DNA of 64,000 bases from Nafulsella turpanensis ZLM-10 (GTDB lineage: Bacteria > Bacteroidota > Bacteroidia > Cytophagales > Cyclobacteriaceae). This document shows, piece by piece, positions 52,980 through 60,826 of this stretch; the stretch's first letter is position 1, and the number at the start of each line of letters is the position of its first letter. The stretch is taken from NCBI RefSeq assembly GCF_000346615.1, contig NZ_ANNU01000019.1:62001-126000 (forward strand), given 5' to 3'. The notes below the pieces were generated by a model that was given only the letters and a program-made list of their open reading frames with translations, ran no database searches and was not told where the DNA came from. Both the position numbers and the translations under genes were made by a program.

Positions 52980-53074
52980 ATCTGCCGTTCATCCTTTGGT
53001 AGGGAACCATGGTAAAAGTTCTGGATAGTACCCGCTGGTTCGACAGCTTCATTAATGGCTTTAATCTTCTATAC

Positions 53075-53113
53075 AAAAGAGGCCTGTTTGCTCAAACAAA
53101 CAGGCCTCTTTTT
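53075..53113. terminator. Bidirectional terminator between heme oxygenase and DUF3817 genes
   Basis: A perfect 12-bp core stem, GAGGCCTGTTTG (53079-53090) with CAAACAGGCCTC (53097-53108), closes a 6-base loop and is flanked by A and T tracts on either side. It serves both convergent genes. Confidence 0.92.
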
Positions 53114-53128
53114 GTGAGTAATAAATGG

Positions 53129-53443
53129 CTATACCTTTCGGGCAGCACTTTGTTTTAGTAGTTTCCGGTCCACGATAAAGGGACCGAAAGGAATGACAGA
53201 GGCTACTCCTGCCAGGAACATTTGCCGGAAAGTCCAGTTGAGTCGGAACTTCGCAAGGACAACATATGCCAGGTAGAGCATGAACAGGAGGCCGTGTGCC
53301 CAGCCAAGCATTTTAACAGGCTCAGGAATACCGGCCAGGTACTTCAGGGGCATGGCTACTCCTAAAAGAAGCAGAAAAGAAAGACCTTCCATCCACCCGA
53401 CAAGGCGGAAGGTTTTAGTGAAATTATCGACAGATTTTTGCAT
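53129..53443 (-). CDS. DUF3817 family inner membrane protein
   Basis: A 104-residue membrane protein with three likely transmembrane segments: 'GWMEGLSFLLLLGVAMPLKY', 'WAHGLLFMLYLAYVVLAKF' and 'MFLAGVASVIPFGPFIVDRKL'. The 'EGLSxLLLLxxAMPLKY...VxxxGxxHGxLFxxY' pattern is that of DUF3817, whose function is unknown. The ATG at 53443 was chosen because the conserved domain begins there; an upstream ATG at 53545 would add 34 unconserved residues. Confidence 0.85.
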   Translation of the reverse strand: MQKSVDNFTKTFRLVGWMEGLSFLLLLGVAMPLKYLAGIPEPVKMLGWAHGLLFMLYLAYVVLAKFRLNWTFRQMFLAGVASVIPFGPFIVDRKLLKQSAARKV

Positions 53444-53547
53444 AGCTCGAAGGGCAGTTTTATTTTGTTTATCAACTCCTAAAGTACAGGAGAAGGTTCG
53501 TAAATAAAAGAAATCTTTAACTGCTTTTTTGCAAAGGAAGTGCACGC

Positions 53548-54693
53548 TTAAATATTCTCCTTCAGGTTGAAATAACAGCCAGGCTTCCCGGCCTTAAAGG
53601 CAGTAAATCCAATGCAGTTAGGGGGGATGGTCGGAAGGCGCTTCCCTTTTTCATCCACTATTTCCAGCTGTCCTTTCTCCAGGAGGCTTTGAAGCCCTTC
53701 CATTACACGGGCAGGCAGCAGTCCAGCCTGTAGCCCTTCTTCATATAGTTGTTTATTGTCCACCTTTTTGCTGAGCAAAGCCTCTAAGGTAGAAGTGTCC
53801 GTATAAGATACTGGCTCCTCCATGCTGCTGCTAAAGAATCCCAACTGCTGACCTGCGGGTGGCGCAGCATTGGCCTGAGCGGGAGGGAAAGCCTGCAGCA
53901 TTTTTTCCATCATAAAAGCATCTGCACTCAGGCACAGTAAAGCTGCTTCCGAAAGCTCCTCACCGCCAGTTTCCAGGGCTGTGTAAAAACGGCCCTCCAG
54001 CCGGAAGGCTTCTTTCAGGTAGCGACAAAAATCCTGTACGGTTATTTCATCTGAAAAGTAAGGGTGCTCCGCTGGAAACAGCTGGTCTAACGATTGCTTC
54101 AATGAGCGGTAAGCAGGCAGCGGACTGTCTTTGTGGGGGTGGAGGTGGAGCTGCCATAAAGCTTTTACCGGCAGAAAGAATATTACCTCAATCTTTTTTC
54201 CCGTCAGTAGTCTGAGTGCATCCGGTATTTTTACAGAGGAGTCAGCCAGGTCGAAGAAAAGCAGGTTCTTCTCACTTGCCGGCATTTTCTGCAGGTGGAG
54301 TGCCAGCTTCTTTAGTGCTTCGCCAGCGCTTACAGACCAGTGGTTAAGCCTGCAGCTGTTGCTAAGCAGATTAGCCTGCTGTAAGGCTTCGAAAGCTCCA
54401 TTGGCCAGCGGTTCGGCTGGCGGGGAAAGAAGGGTAAGGGTGAGAGGCCGCAGCGATTGCTGCTGTTTAAGCTGGTGCTGACGCTGCTTGTGCAGGGCAT
54501 TAAAAATGACGAAAGGAGTTCCCTGCGTACCATGTCGGTTAAGGCCATGCAGACTAAAAAGGTCGAAAAGATTAAGGCGGGTAATAAAGGAAAGAGAAGA
54601 AAGCTGGGGGAGATAGCGAAATAAAAAGCTTTCGTACAAAGCCATTTTATGCTGTAGATGCTGAGCTCCTTTATTCTTTAGCTGTTTCTTCAT
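53548..54693 (-). CDS. Three-Cys-motif partner (TcmP)-like protein, divergent
   Basis: A 381-residue protein. The N-terminal layout 'HLQHKMALYESFLFRYLPQ', then 'FITRLNLFDLFSLHGLNRHGTQGTPFVIFNAL', shown here as 'LNLFDLFSLHGLNRHG' and 'GTPFVIFNAL', follows the TcmP pattern K..L..YL...I.DxFxGxG....G.PLxAL. A later strand 'KNLLFFDLADSSVKIP' fits the TcmP 'lfFiDPfG' motif. Several expected glycines and the DP pair are replaced, so it may be a degenerate methyltransferase-fold member. The radical SAM partner gene normally linked to tcmP is not nearby. The function is unknown; the call rests on motif spacing only. Confidence 0.45.
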   Translation of the reverse strand: MKKQLKNKGAQHLQHKMALYESFLFRYLPQLSSLSFITRLNLFDLFSLHGLNRHGTQGTPFVIFNALHKQRQHQLKQQQSLRPLTLTLLSPPAEPLANGAFEALQQANLLSNSCRLNHWSVSAGEALKKLALHLQKMPASEKNLLFFDLADSSVKIPDALRLLTGKKIEVIFFLPVKALWQLHLHPHKDSPLPAYRSLKQSLDQLFPAEHPYFSDEITVQDFCRYLKEAFRLEGRFYTALETGGEELSEAALLCLSADAFMMEKMLQAFPPAQANAAPPAGQQLGFFSSSMEEPVSYTDTSTLEALLSKKVDNKQLYEEGLQAGLLPARVMEGLQSLLEKGQLEIVDEKGKRLPTIPPNCIGFTAFKAGKPGCYFNLKENI

Positions 54694-54883
54694 TATTCCA
54701 TTCCTTACCAAAAGCATAAGAGAGCGCCTTTAGTTTAGCCAGACAAATATACAGAAGACTGTAAAACCAGGATGGGAAATTAAGAGAAATGAAAAATAAA
54801 TACTAAATATTTTGGTTATTAGGTGGTTTTGGCTAAATTTATGAGTATAAACAGCTAAAATTTATAGTAAAACATCTTGAGCC

Positions 54884-55183
54884 ATGCAAACTACAAGTCT
54901 TTTAAGCGATTCTGCTACTGCCATTAAAGTAAAGTTAAGCAGCAAGCGATTGGGTACCGGAAAATGTCAGGTGCGCTTTTTGGCGGAGCAGCCTTTCCTG
55001 AAAAAGAATACCCGTGGGCATATGCTGGTCGATGCCAACCTTACCCTTAAGGAAGTGGTCAGCATTATTCGGGAGCGAATTACACAAATGACATTGCATA
55101 ACCTCCAGCACCATTCTAATTTCTACACAATTGGTCAGGAAATGGGAAGTAGTAACTGTGGTTATATATTTTTTGAAGCCTGA
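54884..55183 (+). CDS. Small protein of unknown function
   Basis: A 99-residue protein. It has a plausible alpha/beta pattern ('TAIKVKLSSKRLGTGKCQVRFL', given here by its core IKVKLSSKRLGTGKCQVRF) and a helix 'LTLKEVVSIIRERITQ', but I do not recognise the family. The gene stands alone, about 200 bases before a LexA-like repressor. Upstream lies CTAAATATTTT (54801-54811), also found within the palindrome before the repressor gene (55198-55214), so co-regulation is possible. Confidence 0.55.
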   Translation: MQTTSLLSDSATAIKVKLSSKRLGTGKCQVRFLAEQPFLKKNTRGHMLVDANLTLKEVVSIIRERITQMTLHNLQHHSNFYTIGQEMGSSNCGYIFFEA

Positions 55184-55197
55184 GTAAGTACAGATTG

Positions 55198-55214
55198 AGC
55201 TAAATATTTTAGCT
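55198..55214. promoter_or_regulatory. Palindrome AGCTAAATATTTTAGCT upstream of the LexA-like gene
   Basis: Perfect 7-bp arms are separated by TAT. A second short palindrome, ATTTTAGTAAAAT (6-1-6), lies at 55268-55280. Both are between the 99-residue gene and the LexA-like gene and are candidate operators. The region is AT-rich, which lowers confidence. Confidence 0.4.
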
Positions 55215-55391
55215 GCCGGAGAGGCTAAAAGAGGCTTAATAAAAAGCCTTGCAGGGTGATTCTGGTTATTTTAGTAAAATTATTAGTATTCTGCAGATTT
55301 TTTTTATCTTTATGCTGTTTTAAGGTAAATGGTATCCTGCAGGTTTTTTAAGCTGTGGGTTTTATCTTAAAAATAGAGAATTGAGGAAATT

Positions 55392-56198
55392 ATGAGCATT
55401 GTTAGTAATAATATTAAAGCCTTGCGCAAGCAGCTGGGCTTTACTCAGGAGCAGTTTGCAGAAAAAATAGGAATTAAGCGCTCTCTTTTAGGGGCCTATG
55501 AGGAAGGAAGGGCAGATCCAAGGCTCAACAACCTGCAGAACATGGCTAAGGAATTTGAGGTGTCTGTCGATTTGCTGATCAGCAGGGACATTAGTAAGCT
55601 GGATCGGCAGGAGCTGCAGCGGCTGGTGGCTCAGCAGGCAAAAGCATTGCCAACGGAAAAGCTAAAAGTGCTTTCCATAACCGTCGACCAGAAGCAAAAG
55701 GAGAATATTGAATTAGTACCGCAAAAAGCGGCTGCCGGTTACCTGAATGGATTTTCTGACCCGGAGTATCTGGAGGAGCTACCGCGCTTTCAGCTACCAA
55801 TGTTGCCAGGTAATGGAACTTACAGGGCGTTTGAAATTACAGGCGACTCCATGCTGCCACTCTTATCGGGAACCGTGGTTATCGGACAGTATGTCGATAA
55901 ATATCAGGATATTCGTAATGGCAGAACGTATGTACTGGTAAGCAATAAAGAAGGTGTTGTATATAAGCGGGTCTTTAACTATGTAGAGGAGAATGGAAAG
56001 CTCTTTTTGGTATCGGACAATAAAGCCTATGCCCCTTTTGAGCTTGGTATAGAAGATGTTCTGGAAATTTGGGAAGCAAAAGCTTTTATAAGTCTACAGT
56101 TCCCCGACCCTGAAATTCAGGCCGATTTAACCCTTGATAAACTGGCGAATATTGTAATGGACCTGCAGCAGGAAGTAATTAAGCTTAAAAACAGGTAG
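55392..56198 (+). CDS. LexA/CI-like self-cleaving repressor (XRE HTH + S24 peptidase)
   Basis: A 268-residue regulator. Residues 5-62 form an XRE-type helix-turn-helix ('IKALRKQLGFTQEQFAEKIG', 'RSLLGAYEEGRADPRLNNLQ'). After a linker, the S24 domain has the cleavage site A115-G116 ('KAAAGYLNGF'), nucleophile S153 ('EITGDSMLPLL') and general base K192 ('GVVYKRVF'). All elements for RecA-stimulated or stress-induced self-cleavage are present. It differs from true LexA, which has a winged HTH. No prophage or integrase lies next to it, so it is more likely a resident stress regulator than a phage repressor. Confidence 0.88.
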   Translation: MSIVSNNIKALRKQLGFTQEQFAEKIGIKRSLLGAYEEGRADPRLNNLQNMAKEFEVSVDLLISRDISKLDRQELQRLVAQQAKALPTEKLKVLSITVDQKQKENIELVPQKAAAGYLNGFSDPEYLEELPRFQLPMLPGNGTYRAFEITGDSMLPLLSGTVVIGQYVDKYQDIRNGRTYVLVSNKEGVVYKRVFNYVEENGKLFLVSDNKAYAPFELGIEDVLEIWEAKAFISLQFPDPEIQADLTLDKLANIVMDLQQEVIKLKNR

Positions 56199-56235
56199 TA
56201 AATACTAAAATAAATACTAAAAGAAGATAAAAAAG

Positions 56236-56275
56236 AAAGCGAAGCGTCTGTAGGAAGGTGCTTCGCTTTTTTTAT
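56236..56275 (+). terminator. Rho-independent terminator of the LexA-like gene
   Basis: AAAGCGAAGC (56236-56245) pairs with GCTTCGCTTT (56260-56269) around a 14-base loop, followed by a T-tract. Confidence 0.85.
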
Positions 56276-56387
56276 TCTGTAGAAGAAAGGAAGTTGCCAA
56301 ATACTTAGCCACCGGCCTTTCCAATAAAAGGGGCAGTAAAGCTTTTGCCTGTTTCCAATCCCTCTACCTATCTTTTTTAGCTTCAAT

Positions 56388-57179
56388 TTACTTTTTAAAA
56401 AGGCCTTTCAGGTCCTGCTCCAAGCGTTCGAGGCTGTTGGAGCGGGCTTCCGGTTCGGTTAAACTTTCTCCGAATTTAAACCATAGTCCTTCGCCGGTGG
56501 CAAGATATTTTCCTCTCTTTTTTGGTTCCTGGATCGAAGCCTGCTCATAATCATAATCAGGAACGTAAATGCTTTTCATCAGACTTTTAAGCTGCTTCCA
56601 GTCCGGCTGCGCAAATTCCTCTTCCATTCCCGCATGTTGCTGCCGGGCCGTAATGGTACGCTGGGCAAAGGAAGCTTCTAAAAAAATCTGGTGCTGGTTG
56701 TTCCCAGACCCAATTTCTTTGTATACCAGTTGAAAAGGAGCCTCTCTCCGGGCAATTTCATATATTCCCTGAACAAGTTCCTGCATAAAGTATTCCCAGC
56801 TGGACAGGTCGGCCGGAAGCCCTTCAAATAAAACTTTATCCTCATGGTCCAGCAGGCGTATGTGAAGGCTGCCTTCTTCGGGCTTAGGTCGGCTTGGCTT
56901 TTTAGGCCAGCTTTGTTTATCAACCTGTTGATGAAGCGCCTGCTGCCATGCCTCAGTTAACTTTCCTTCCCATTGCCAGTCATCATCAAGGGTAAAGCCC
57001 TCATCGGTAATCTCCTCCTCACTTAGCTCTTCGCGGTGCAGGTATTCAATTTTATAGTTGGCCAGCGCCTGCTGCAGCTGTATATCAAGGGTATAGGCGT
57101 AGTGGTAAGGGGCGGGTACAAGGCTGCCCGCATCAAAGGTAATATGAATGCTTTTTACGCTCTTCGAATCAATATTCAT
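56388..57179 (-). CDS. Protein of unknown function
   Basis: A 263-residue, Trp-, Gln- and Glu-rich cytoplasmic protein with no signal peptide or membrane segment. Visible segments are 'DAGSLVPAPYHYAYTLDIQL' at the N-terminus, an acidic region 'EELSEEEITDEGFTLDDDW', and a C-terminal 'LWFKFGESLTEPEARSNSLE'. I do not recognise a family. It stands alone, convergent with the LexA-like gene and divergent from the lipoprotein phosphatase. Confidence 0.6.
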   Translation of the reverse strand: MNIDSKSVKSIHITFDAGSLVPAPYHYAYTLDIQLQQALANYKIEYLHREELSEEEITDEGFTLDDDWQWEGKLTEAWQQALHQQVDKQSWPKKPSRPKPEEGSLHIRLLDHEDKVLFEGLPADLSSWEYFMQELVQGIYEIARREAPFQLVYKEIGSGNNQHQIFLEASFAQRTITARQQHAGMEEEFAQPDWKQLKSLMKSIYVPDYDYEQASIQEPKKRGKYLATGEGLWFKFGESLTEPEARSNSLERLEQDLKGLFKK

Positions 57180-57336
57180 AAGAAAAATGCTTTTTCGATA
57201 ATACCGCTAATGGTCACCATAACTTTAATACTTTTTAATGTAATCGACAGCGGCCATCAAAGTTACGATGCTTCCGGTAAGAATTACCAGAAAACCCAAA
57301 AGAAACCTTCCAGGCGCTTTATGGGTAAAATATAGT

Positions 57337-58140
57337 ATGAAGTATTTGAATATATTTTTGATAGTATTGATAGGGATAAGTATGAGTGGCTGCCAGGAAA
57401 AACTCCTTGCTGTATTGGAGGAAAAGTATGAGGCGCTAAATGAACAGGCTGAATATGTATCAGTAGAGGGGGTGCCTGTTGCGAAAAAGATGCGGTTTCT
57501 GGAATTAAGTGAAGAGGTAATGCCGGAGGGAGCCGAGTTGAAGCAGATTGCGCTGATTCGCCATGGGGAGCCAGACCTAAACAAGATCGGTCGCTTTAAT
57601 TATAAGGAGGCCAAGCAGTACATCAAGGACTATGATAGTGTAGGTATACTCATACCGGATGAGCCATTTTTTGAGCTGGAAGAGGAGGAGGAGGTGCTCA
57701 TTTTTGTAAGTAACCTGAACAGGGCTATCTCTACGGCTAAATACCTTTTTGGCACCGAGCGGGACATCACCCAGTCTGCAGAGTTTAGGGAATTTGAGCG
57801 GAGTCTGGGTGATCGCCGGATTAAAATGGATCTTCCTTTACGCTACTGGACTATTACGGCCCGTATAGAATGGTTGCTGGGTTTCAACGAAGAAGGAATT
57901 GAAAGTTTTGAAGAGGCCAGAGAAAGGGCCATGGCTGGGGCTATTAAGCTGGCGACCCACAGTGAGCGTCACGATAAAGTGGTGCTGGTGGCGCATGGGT
58001 TCCTCAACAGGTATATCAAGAAGTACCTGAAAGACCTTGGCTGGGAGGTGGTAAGAGATGGAGGTAGGGACTATCTGGGTGCCACTATTCTTGCAAAAAT
58101 TGATGAAGAAGAGGGTGGCTCAATTGCGCAAATGGATTAG
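57337..58140 (+). CDS. Lipoprotein of the histidine phosphatase superfamily
   Basis: A 267-residue protein with a lipoprotein signal peptide ('MKYLNIFLIVLIGISMSGC', Cys19) and a phosphoglycerate-mutase-like fold. The phosphohistidine motif is R75-H76-G77 ('IALIRHGEPD'), 'VSNLNRAISTAKYLF' matches the second arginine region, and 'VVLVAHGFLNRYI' supplies the second histidine. It should be an envelope-anchored phosphatase acting in the periplasm. The ATG at 57337 gives the lipobox signal; an upstream ATG at 57268 would bury it. Its 3' end overlaps the convergent DUF2141 gene by 21 bases. Confidence 0.82.
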   Translation: MKYLNIFLIVLIGISMSGCQEKLLAVLEEKYEALNEQAEYVSVEGVPVAKKMRFLELSEEVMPEGAELKQIALIRHGEPDLNKIGRFNYKEAKQYIKDYDSVGILIPDEPFFELEEEEEVLIFVSNLNRAISTAKYLFGTERDITQSAEFREFERSLGDRRIKMDLPLRYWTITARIEWLLGFNEEGIESFEEARERAMAGAIKLATHSERHDKVVLVAHGFLNRYIKKYLKDLGWEVVRDGGRDYLGATILAKIDEEEGGSIAQMD

Positions 58141-58554
58141 AATATTTTTTTGAGGCTCCTGCAGCTCTACCATCGCCTCCTGATAGGAAGGCACACTTAA
58201 GACTACTTCAGGATTGTTGGAAATGCCGTAGGCTTCCTTCGGATAGCTAAAGATGTTCGTGTCCATTTTGCCGTTTTCATTCTCATCGTGCAGCAGAGAA
58301 ATGGCATAATCGCCATAGGGTAAATCTTCGAAGAAGAAAATTACCTTATCTTCCTTTGCCTCTACGGAGGCCGTACGGAACGACTTTGCTTCATCATCCG
58401 GAAAGCCCTCTTCTCCCTGAAATAAGGCAGCGCGGATAAGTCCTTCGGCCGAATCGATGCCGGTAACCGTTACTTTTAGGGTGCCCCTTTCTTCTTTTGG
58501 GATAATGAAATTAAGAAAAATAAGCGAACAGCTGAGGATAAAAAAAGTCTTCAT
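58120..58554 (-). CDS. DUF2141 family secreted protein
   Basis: A 144-residue protein with an N-terminal signal peptide or anchor ('MKTFFILSCSLIFLNFIIP'). The mature part is the DUF2141 beta-sandwich: 'LKVTVTGIDSAEGLIRAALF', 'FFFEDLPYGDYAISLLHDENENGKMDTN' (core DLPYGDYAISLLHDENENGK) and 'PKEAYGISNN'. DUF2141 proteins are common secreted proteins of Bacteroidota of unknown function. The Asp/Asn-rich DENENGKMD loop may bind calcium. Confidence 0.85.
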   Translation of the reverse strand: MKTFFILSCSLIFLNFIIPKEERGTLKVTVTGIDSAEGLIRAALFQGEEGFPDDEAKSFRTASVEAKEDKVIFFFEDLPYGDYAISLLHDENENGKMDTNIFSYPKEAYGISNNPEVVLSVPSYQEAMVELQEPQKNILIHLRN

Positions 58555-58563
58555 CTAAAAGAA

Positions 58564-59667
58564 TCAGGGTTTGTCTATTAACGCAGCAGTAGCTCCTTTC
58601 TGTATCTTTCCGGATGGGGTGAAACAAAAATTTTTCACAAAAAAAATAGCTTTCGGTAGTTCGTATTTGCCGAGTACCAGCTTTAAATGGGAAAAAACCT
58701 CTGTTTCTGTAGCGGTAGTGAAAGGAGCACCTTCAGCTATAAGAACTAGCCGTTGCCCCAGTTGTTCTTCGGGCAGGGCCCAGGCAAAAACTTTTCTTTC
58801 TATACCCAACTGTAAAAAGGCTGCCGCCGCCAGTGCATCAATTTTTTCAAGCTGAATTTTAATACCTCCGGAATTGATAATATTATCGGCCCGACCTATC
58901 CAGCGAAAGCGGTTTCCTCCTGATAAGTCCACCACATCATTAGTAACGACGGGAATATTGCCTGTTACGGCTCCTTCTATTACCAGGCAGCCTCTACTGT
59001 CCTGGCTTAGCTTTACCTCCGGAAAGGCGGTAAAGAAATCGGTTGCTTCCGGACCGTTTAGCCTCTGCAGGGCAATATGCGATACAGTTTCGGTCATGCC
59101 ATAGGTGCTGAACAGAGGGGCTTTTATATTGCGCAACTGCTCCCGGAGAGAGGAGCTTACCGCTGCTCCTCCAATGATAACAGCCTTCATGTTTTGTAAT
59201 ATGGCTTTGCTGTGCGGGTTCCGCAGAATCGCTTCCAGCTGCAGGGGTACAAGGGCTGAAAAGTCAAAGTGTGTATCGGTAGGCAAATGAGCCAGTGGGT
59301 CGGCCGATGGTGGTGTCGCCGTGAGGTGGAGGCCATGTTCCATAGCCCTAACCAGCATCATTTTTCCGCCAATATATTCCGCATTTATACAGAGAAGAGC
59401 AGAATTACCTGCGGAGAGCCCCAGAGCTTTTACAGTTTGGCGGGCACTGGCCTGCATCTGCTGCCGGCTTAGTGAAATAGGTTTGGGCTGACCTGTAGAG
59501 CCGGAAGTATGAATGGTAAAACTATCCTGCCCCTTGAGCCAGCTTTGGCAAAAGCGGAGAAGAGCTTGGGTAAAGGAATCGGTTATGGTAGGTTCAAACT
59601 TTCCTTGCAGGATATTTTCTTCGGTATAATGGCTGTCACCAATTTGTAATGAAAAATGATCTGGCAT
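58564..59667 (-). CDS. menE: o-Succinylbenzoate-CoA ligase
   Basis: MenE activates o-succinylbenzoate with ATP and CoA in menaquinone synthesis. The 367-residue adenylate-forming enzyme has the P-loop-like 'IHTSGSTGQPKPISLS', the A5 motif 'FSTYGMTETVSH', the A7/A8 hinge 'WIGRADNIINSGGIKIQLEKI' (core RADNIINSGGIKI) and the catalytic lysine motif 'PSGKIQKGA'. It is shorter than E. coli MenE (451), as is usual in Bacteroidota. It lies downstream of menD and menB on the same strand, 214 bases after menB. Confidence 0.9.
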   Translation of the reverse strand: MPDHFSLQIGDSHYTEENILQGKFEPTITDSFTQALLRFCQSWLKGQDSFTIHTSGSTGQPKPISLSRQQMQASARQTVKALGLSAGNSALLCINAEYIGGKMMLVRAMEHGLHLTATPPSADPLAHLPTDTHFDFSALVPLQLEAILRNPHSKAILQNMKAVIIGGAAVSSSLREQLRNIKAPLFSTYGMTETVSHIALQRLNGPEATDFFTAFPEVKLSQDSRGCLVIEGAVTGNIPVVTNDVVDLSGGNRFRWIGRADNIINSGGIKIQLEKIDALAAAAFLQLGIERKVFAWALPEEQLGQRLVLIAEGAPFTTATETEVFSHLKLVLGKYELPKAIFFVKNFCFTPSGKIQKGATAALIDKP

Positions 59668-59688
59668 AAAGGGAGTGAGAATAAAAAG

Positions 59689-59755
59689 AAAAGCTATTCA
59701 AAATTTTCAATCTTCTACTGATTGCTCAGCCCGATATCCATTTTGAATAGCTTTT
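59689..59755 (-). terminator. Long inverted repeat between menB and menE, possible terminator
   Basis: AAAAGCTATTCAAAA (59689-59703) and TTTTGAATAGCTTTT (59741-59755) are perfect 15-bp arms separated by 37 bases. The spacer has a 5-bp stem of its own (CAATC/GATTG). On the minus strand the repeat is followed by a T-rich run, so it may terminate menB transcription before menE. Confidence 0.6.
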
Positions 59756-59881
59756 AATTACTTAACTATACGTTGCTGTATATCAGTAAGTTGCGAATTA
59801 TAAAATATTTTTAAAAAAATCAGGTGCATCTCTTTAACCGCTATTTTTATTACTAAAAGGATTTACCCAATAGGTTGTTTT

Positions 59882-60724
59882 TTACGGAATCCACTTGATG
59901 TCCTTAAAGTTAGGTTTCCTTTTCTCCAGGAAGGCATTGCGGCCCTCTTTGGCTTCCTCCGTCATATAGGCGAGGCGGGTGGCTTCACCGGCAAATACCT
60001 GCTGGCCTACCATTCCATCGTCGGTGAGGTTAAAGGCAAACTTCAGCATCTTAATAGAAGTAGGTGATTTCGCCAGTATCTCCTGCGCCCACTCATAGGC
60101 TGTATCTTCCAGCTCCTCGTGCGGAATGACGGCATTAACCATTCCCATATCATAGGCCTCCTGGGCAGAGTAATTACGCCCGAGGAAAAAGATTTCCCTG
60201 GCACGTTTCTGCCCCACCATTTTTGCCAGGTAAGCCGAGCCATAGCCACCGTCGAAGCTGGTTACATCGGCATCTGTTTGCTTAAAGATGGCATGTTCTT
60301 TACTGGCCAGGCTAAGGTCGCACACCACGTGCAGGCTATGGCCGCCGCCTACCGCCCAGCCCGGCACCACGGCAATAACCACCTTCGGCATAAAGCGAAT
60401 TAGTCGCTGTACTTCCAGTATATTCAGGCGGGGCATGCCTTCGTCATCTACATAGCCCTGGTGGCCGCGGGCATTCTGGTCGCCGCCGCTGCAAAAAGAA
60501 TAGACACCATCTTTGGTAGAAGGTCCTTCGGCCGATAGCAGCACCACCCCAATAGAGGTATCTTCGCGGGCATCGAGGAAGGCTTCAAATAACTCTCCTA
60601 CTGTTCTGGGGCGAAAGGCATTGCGTACGTTCGGACGGTTAAATGCGATACGGGCTACTCCATTCGCCTTTTTATAGGTAATATCCTGGTATTCCTTTAC
60701 TGTTTGCCAGTTTGCTTTACTCAT
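59882..60724 (-). CDS. menB: 1,4-Dihydroxy-2-naphthoyl-CoA synthase
   Basis: MenB closes the second ring of menaquinone from o-succinylbenzoyl-CoA. The 280-residue crotonase-fold enzyme has 'GVARIAFNRPNVRNAFRPRT', the oxyanion-hole segments 'FCSGGDQNARG' and 'PGWAVGGGHSLHVVCDL', 'TDADVTSFDGGYGSAYLAKM' (diagnostic of MenB) and the C-terminal 'AFLEKRKPNFKDIKWIP'. It lies 102 bases downstream of menD. Confidence 0.97.
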   Translation of the reverse strand: MSKANWQTVKEYQDITYKKANGVARIAFNRPNVRNAFRPRTVGELFEAFLDAREDTSIGVVLLSAEGPSTKDGVYSFCSGGDQNARGHQGYVDDEGMPRLNILEVQRLIRFMPKVVIAVVPGWAVGGGHSLHVVCDLSLASKEHAIFKQTDADVTSFDGGYGSAYLAKMVGQKRAREIFFLGRNYSAQEAYDMGMVNAVIPHEELEDTAYEWAQEILAKSPTSIKMLKFAFNLTDDGMVGQQVFAGEATRLAYMTEEAKEGRNAFLEKRKPNFKDIKWIP

Positions 60725-60826
60725 GTTTATCTAAATTATTATTTTACTTGCTTTTAGGTGGTCGGGAAAACTTCACATTCCATTTATGGAGAAAATAAAT
60801 TCCTTTCGGCTTACCGAATGAACCTG

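Noticed and set aside
55392-56198. Prophage repressor
   Set aside because: The CI-like protein has no integrase, excisionase or phage structural genes around it.
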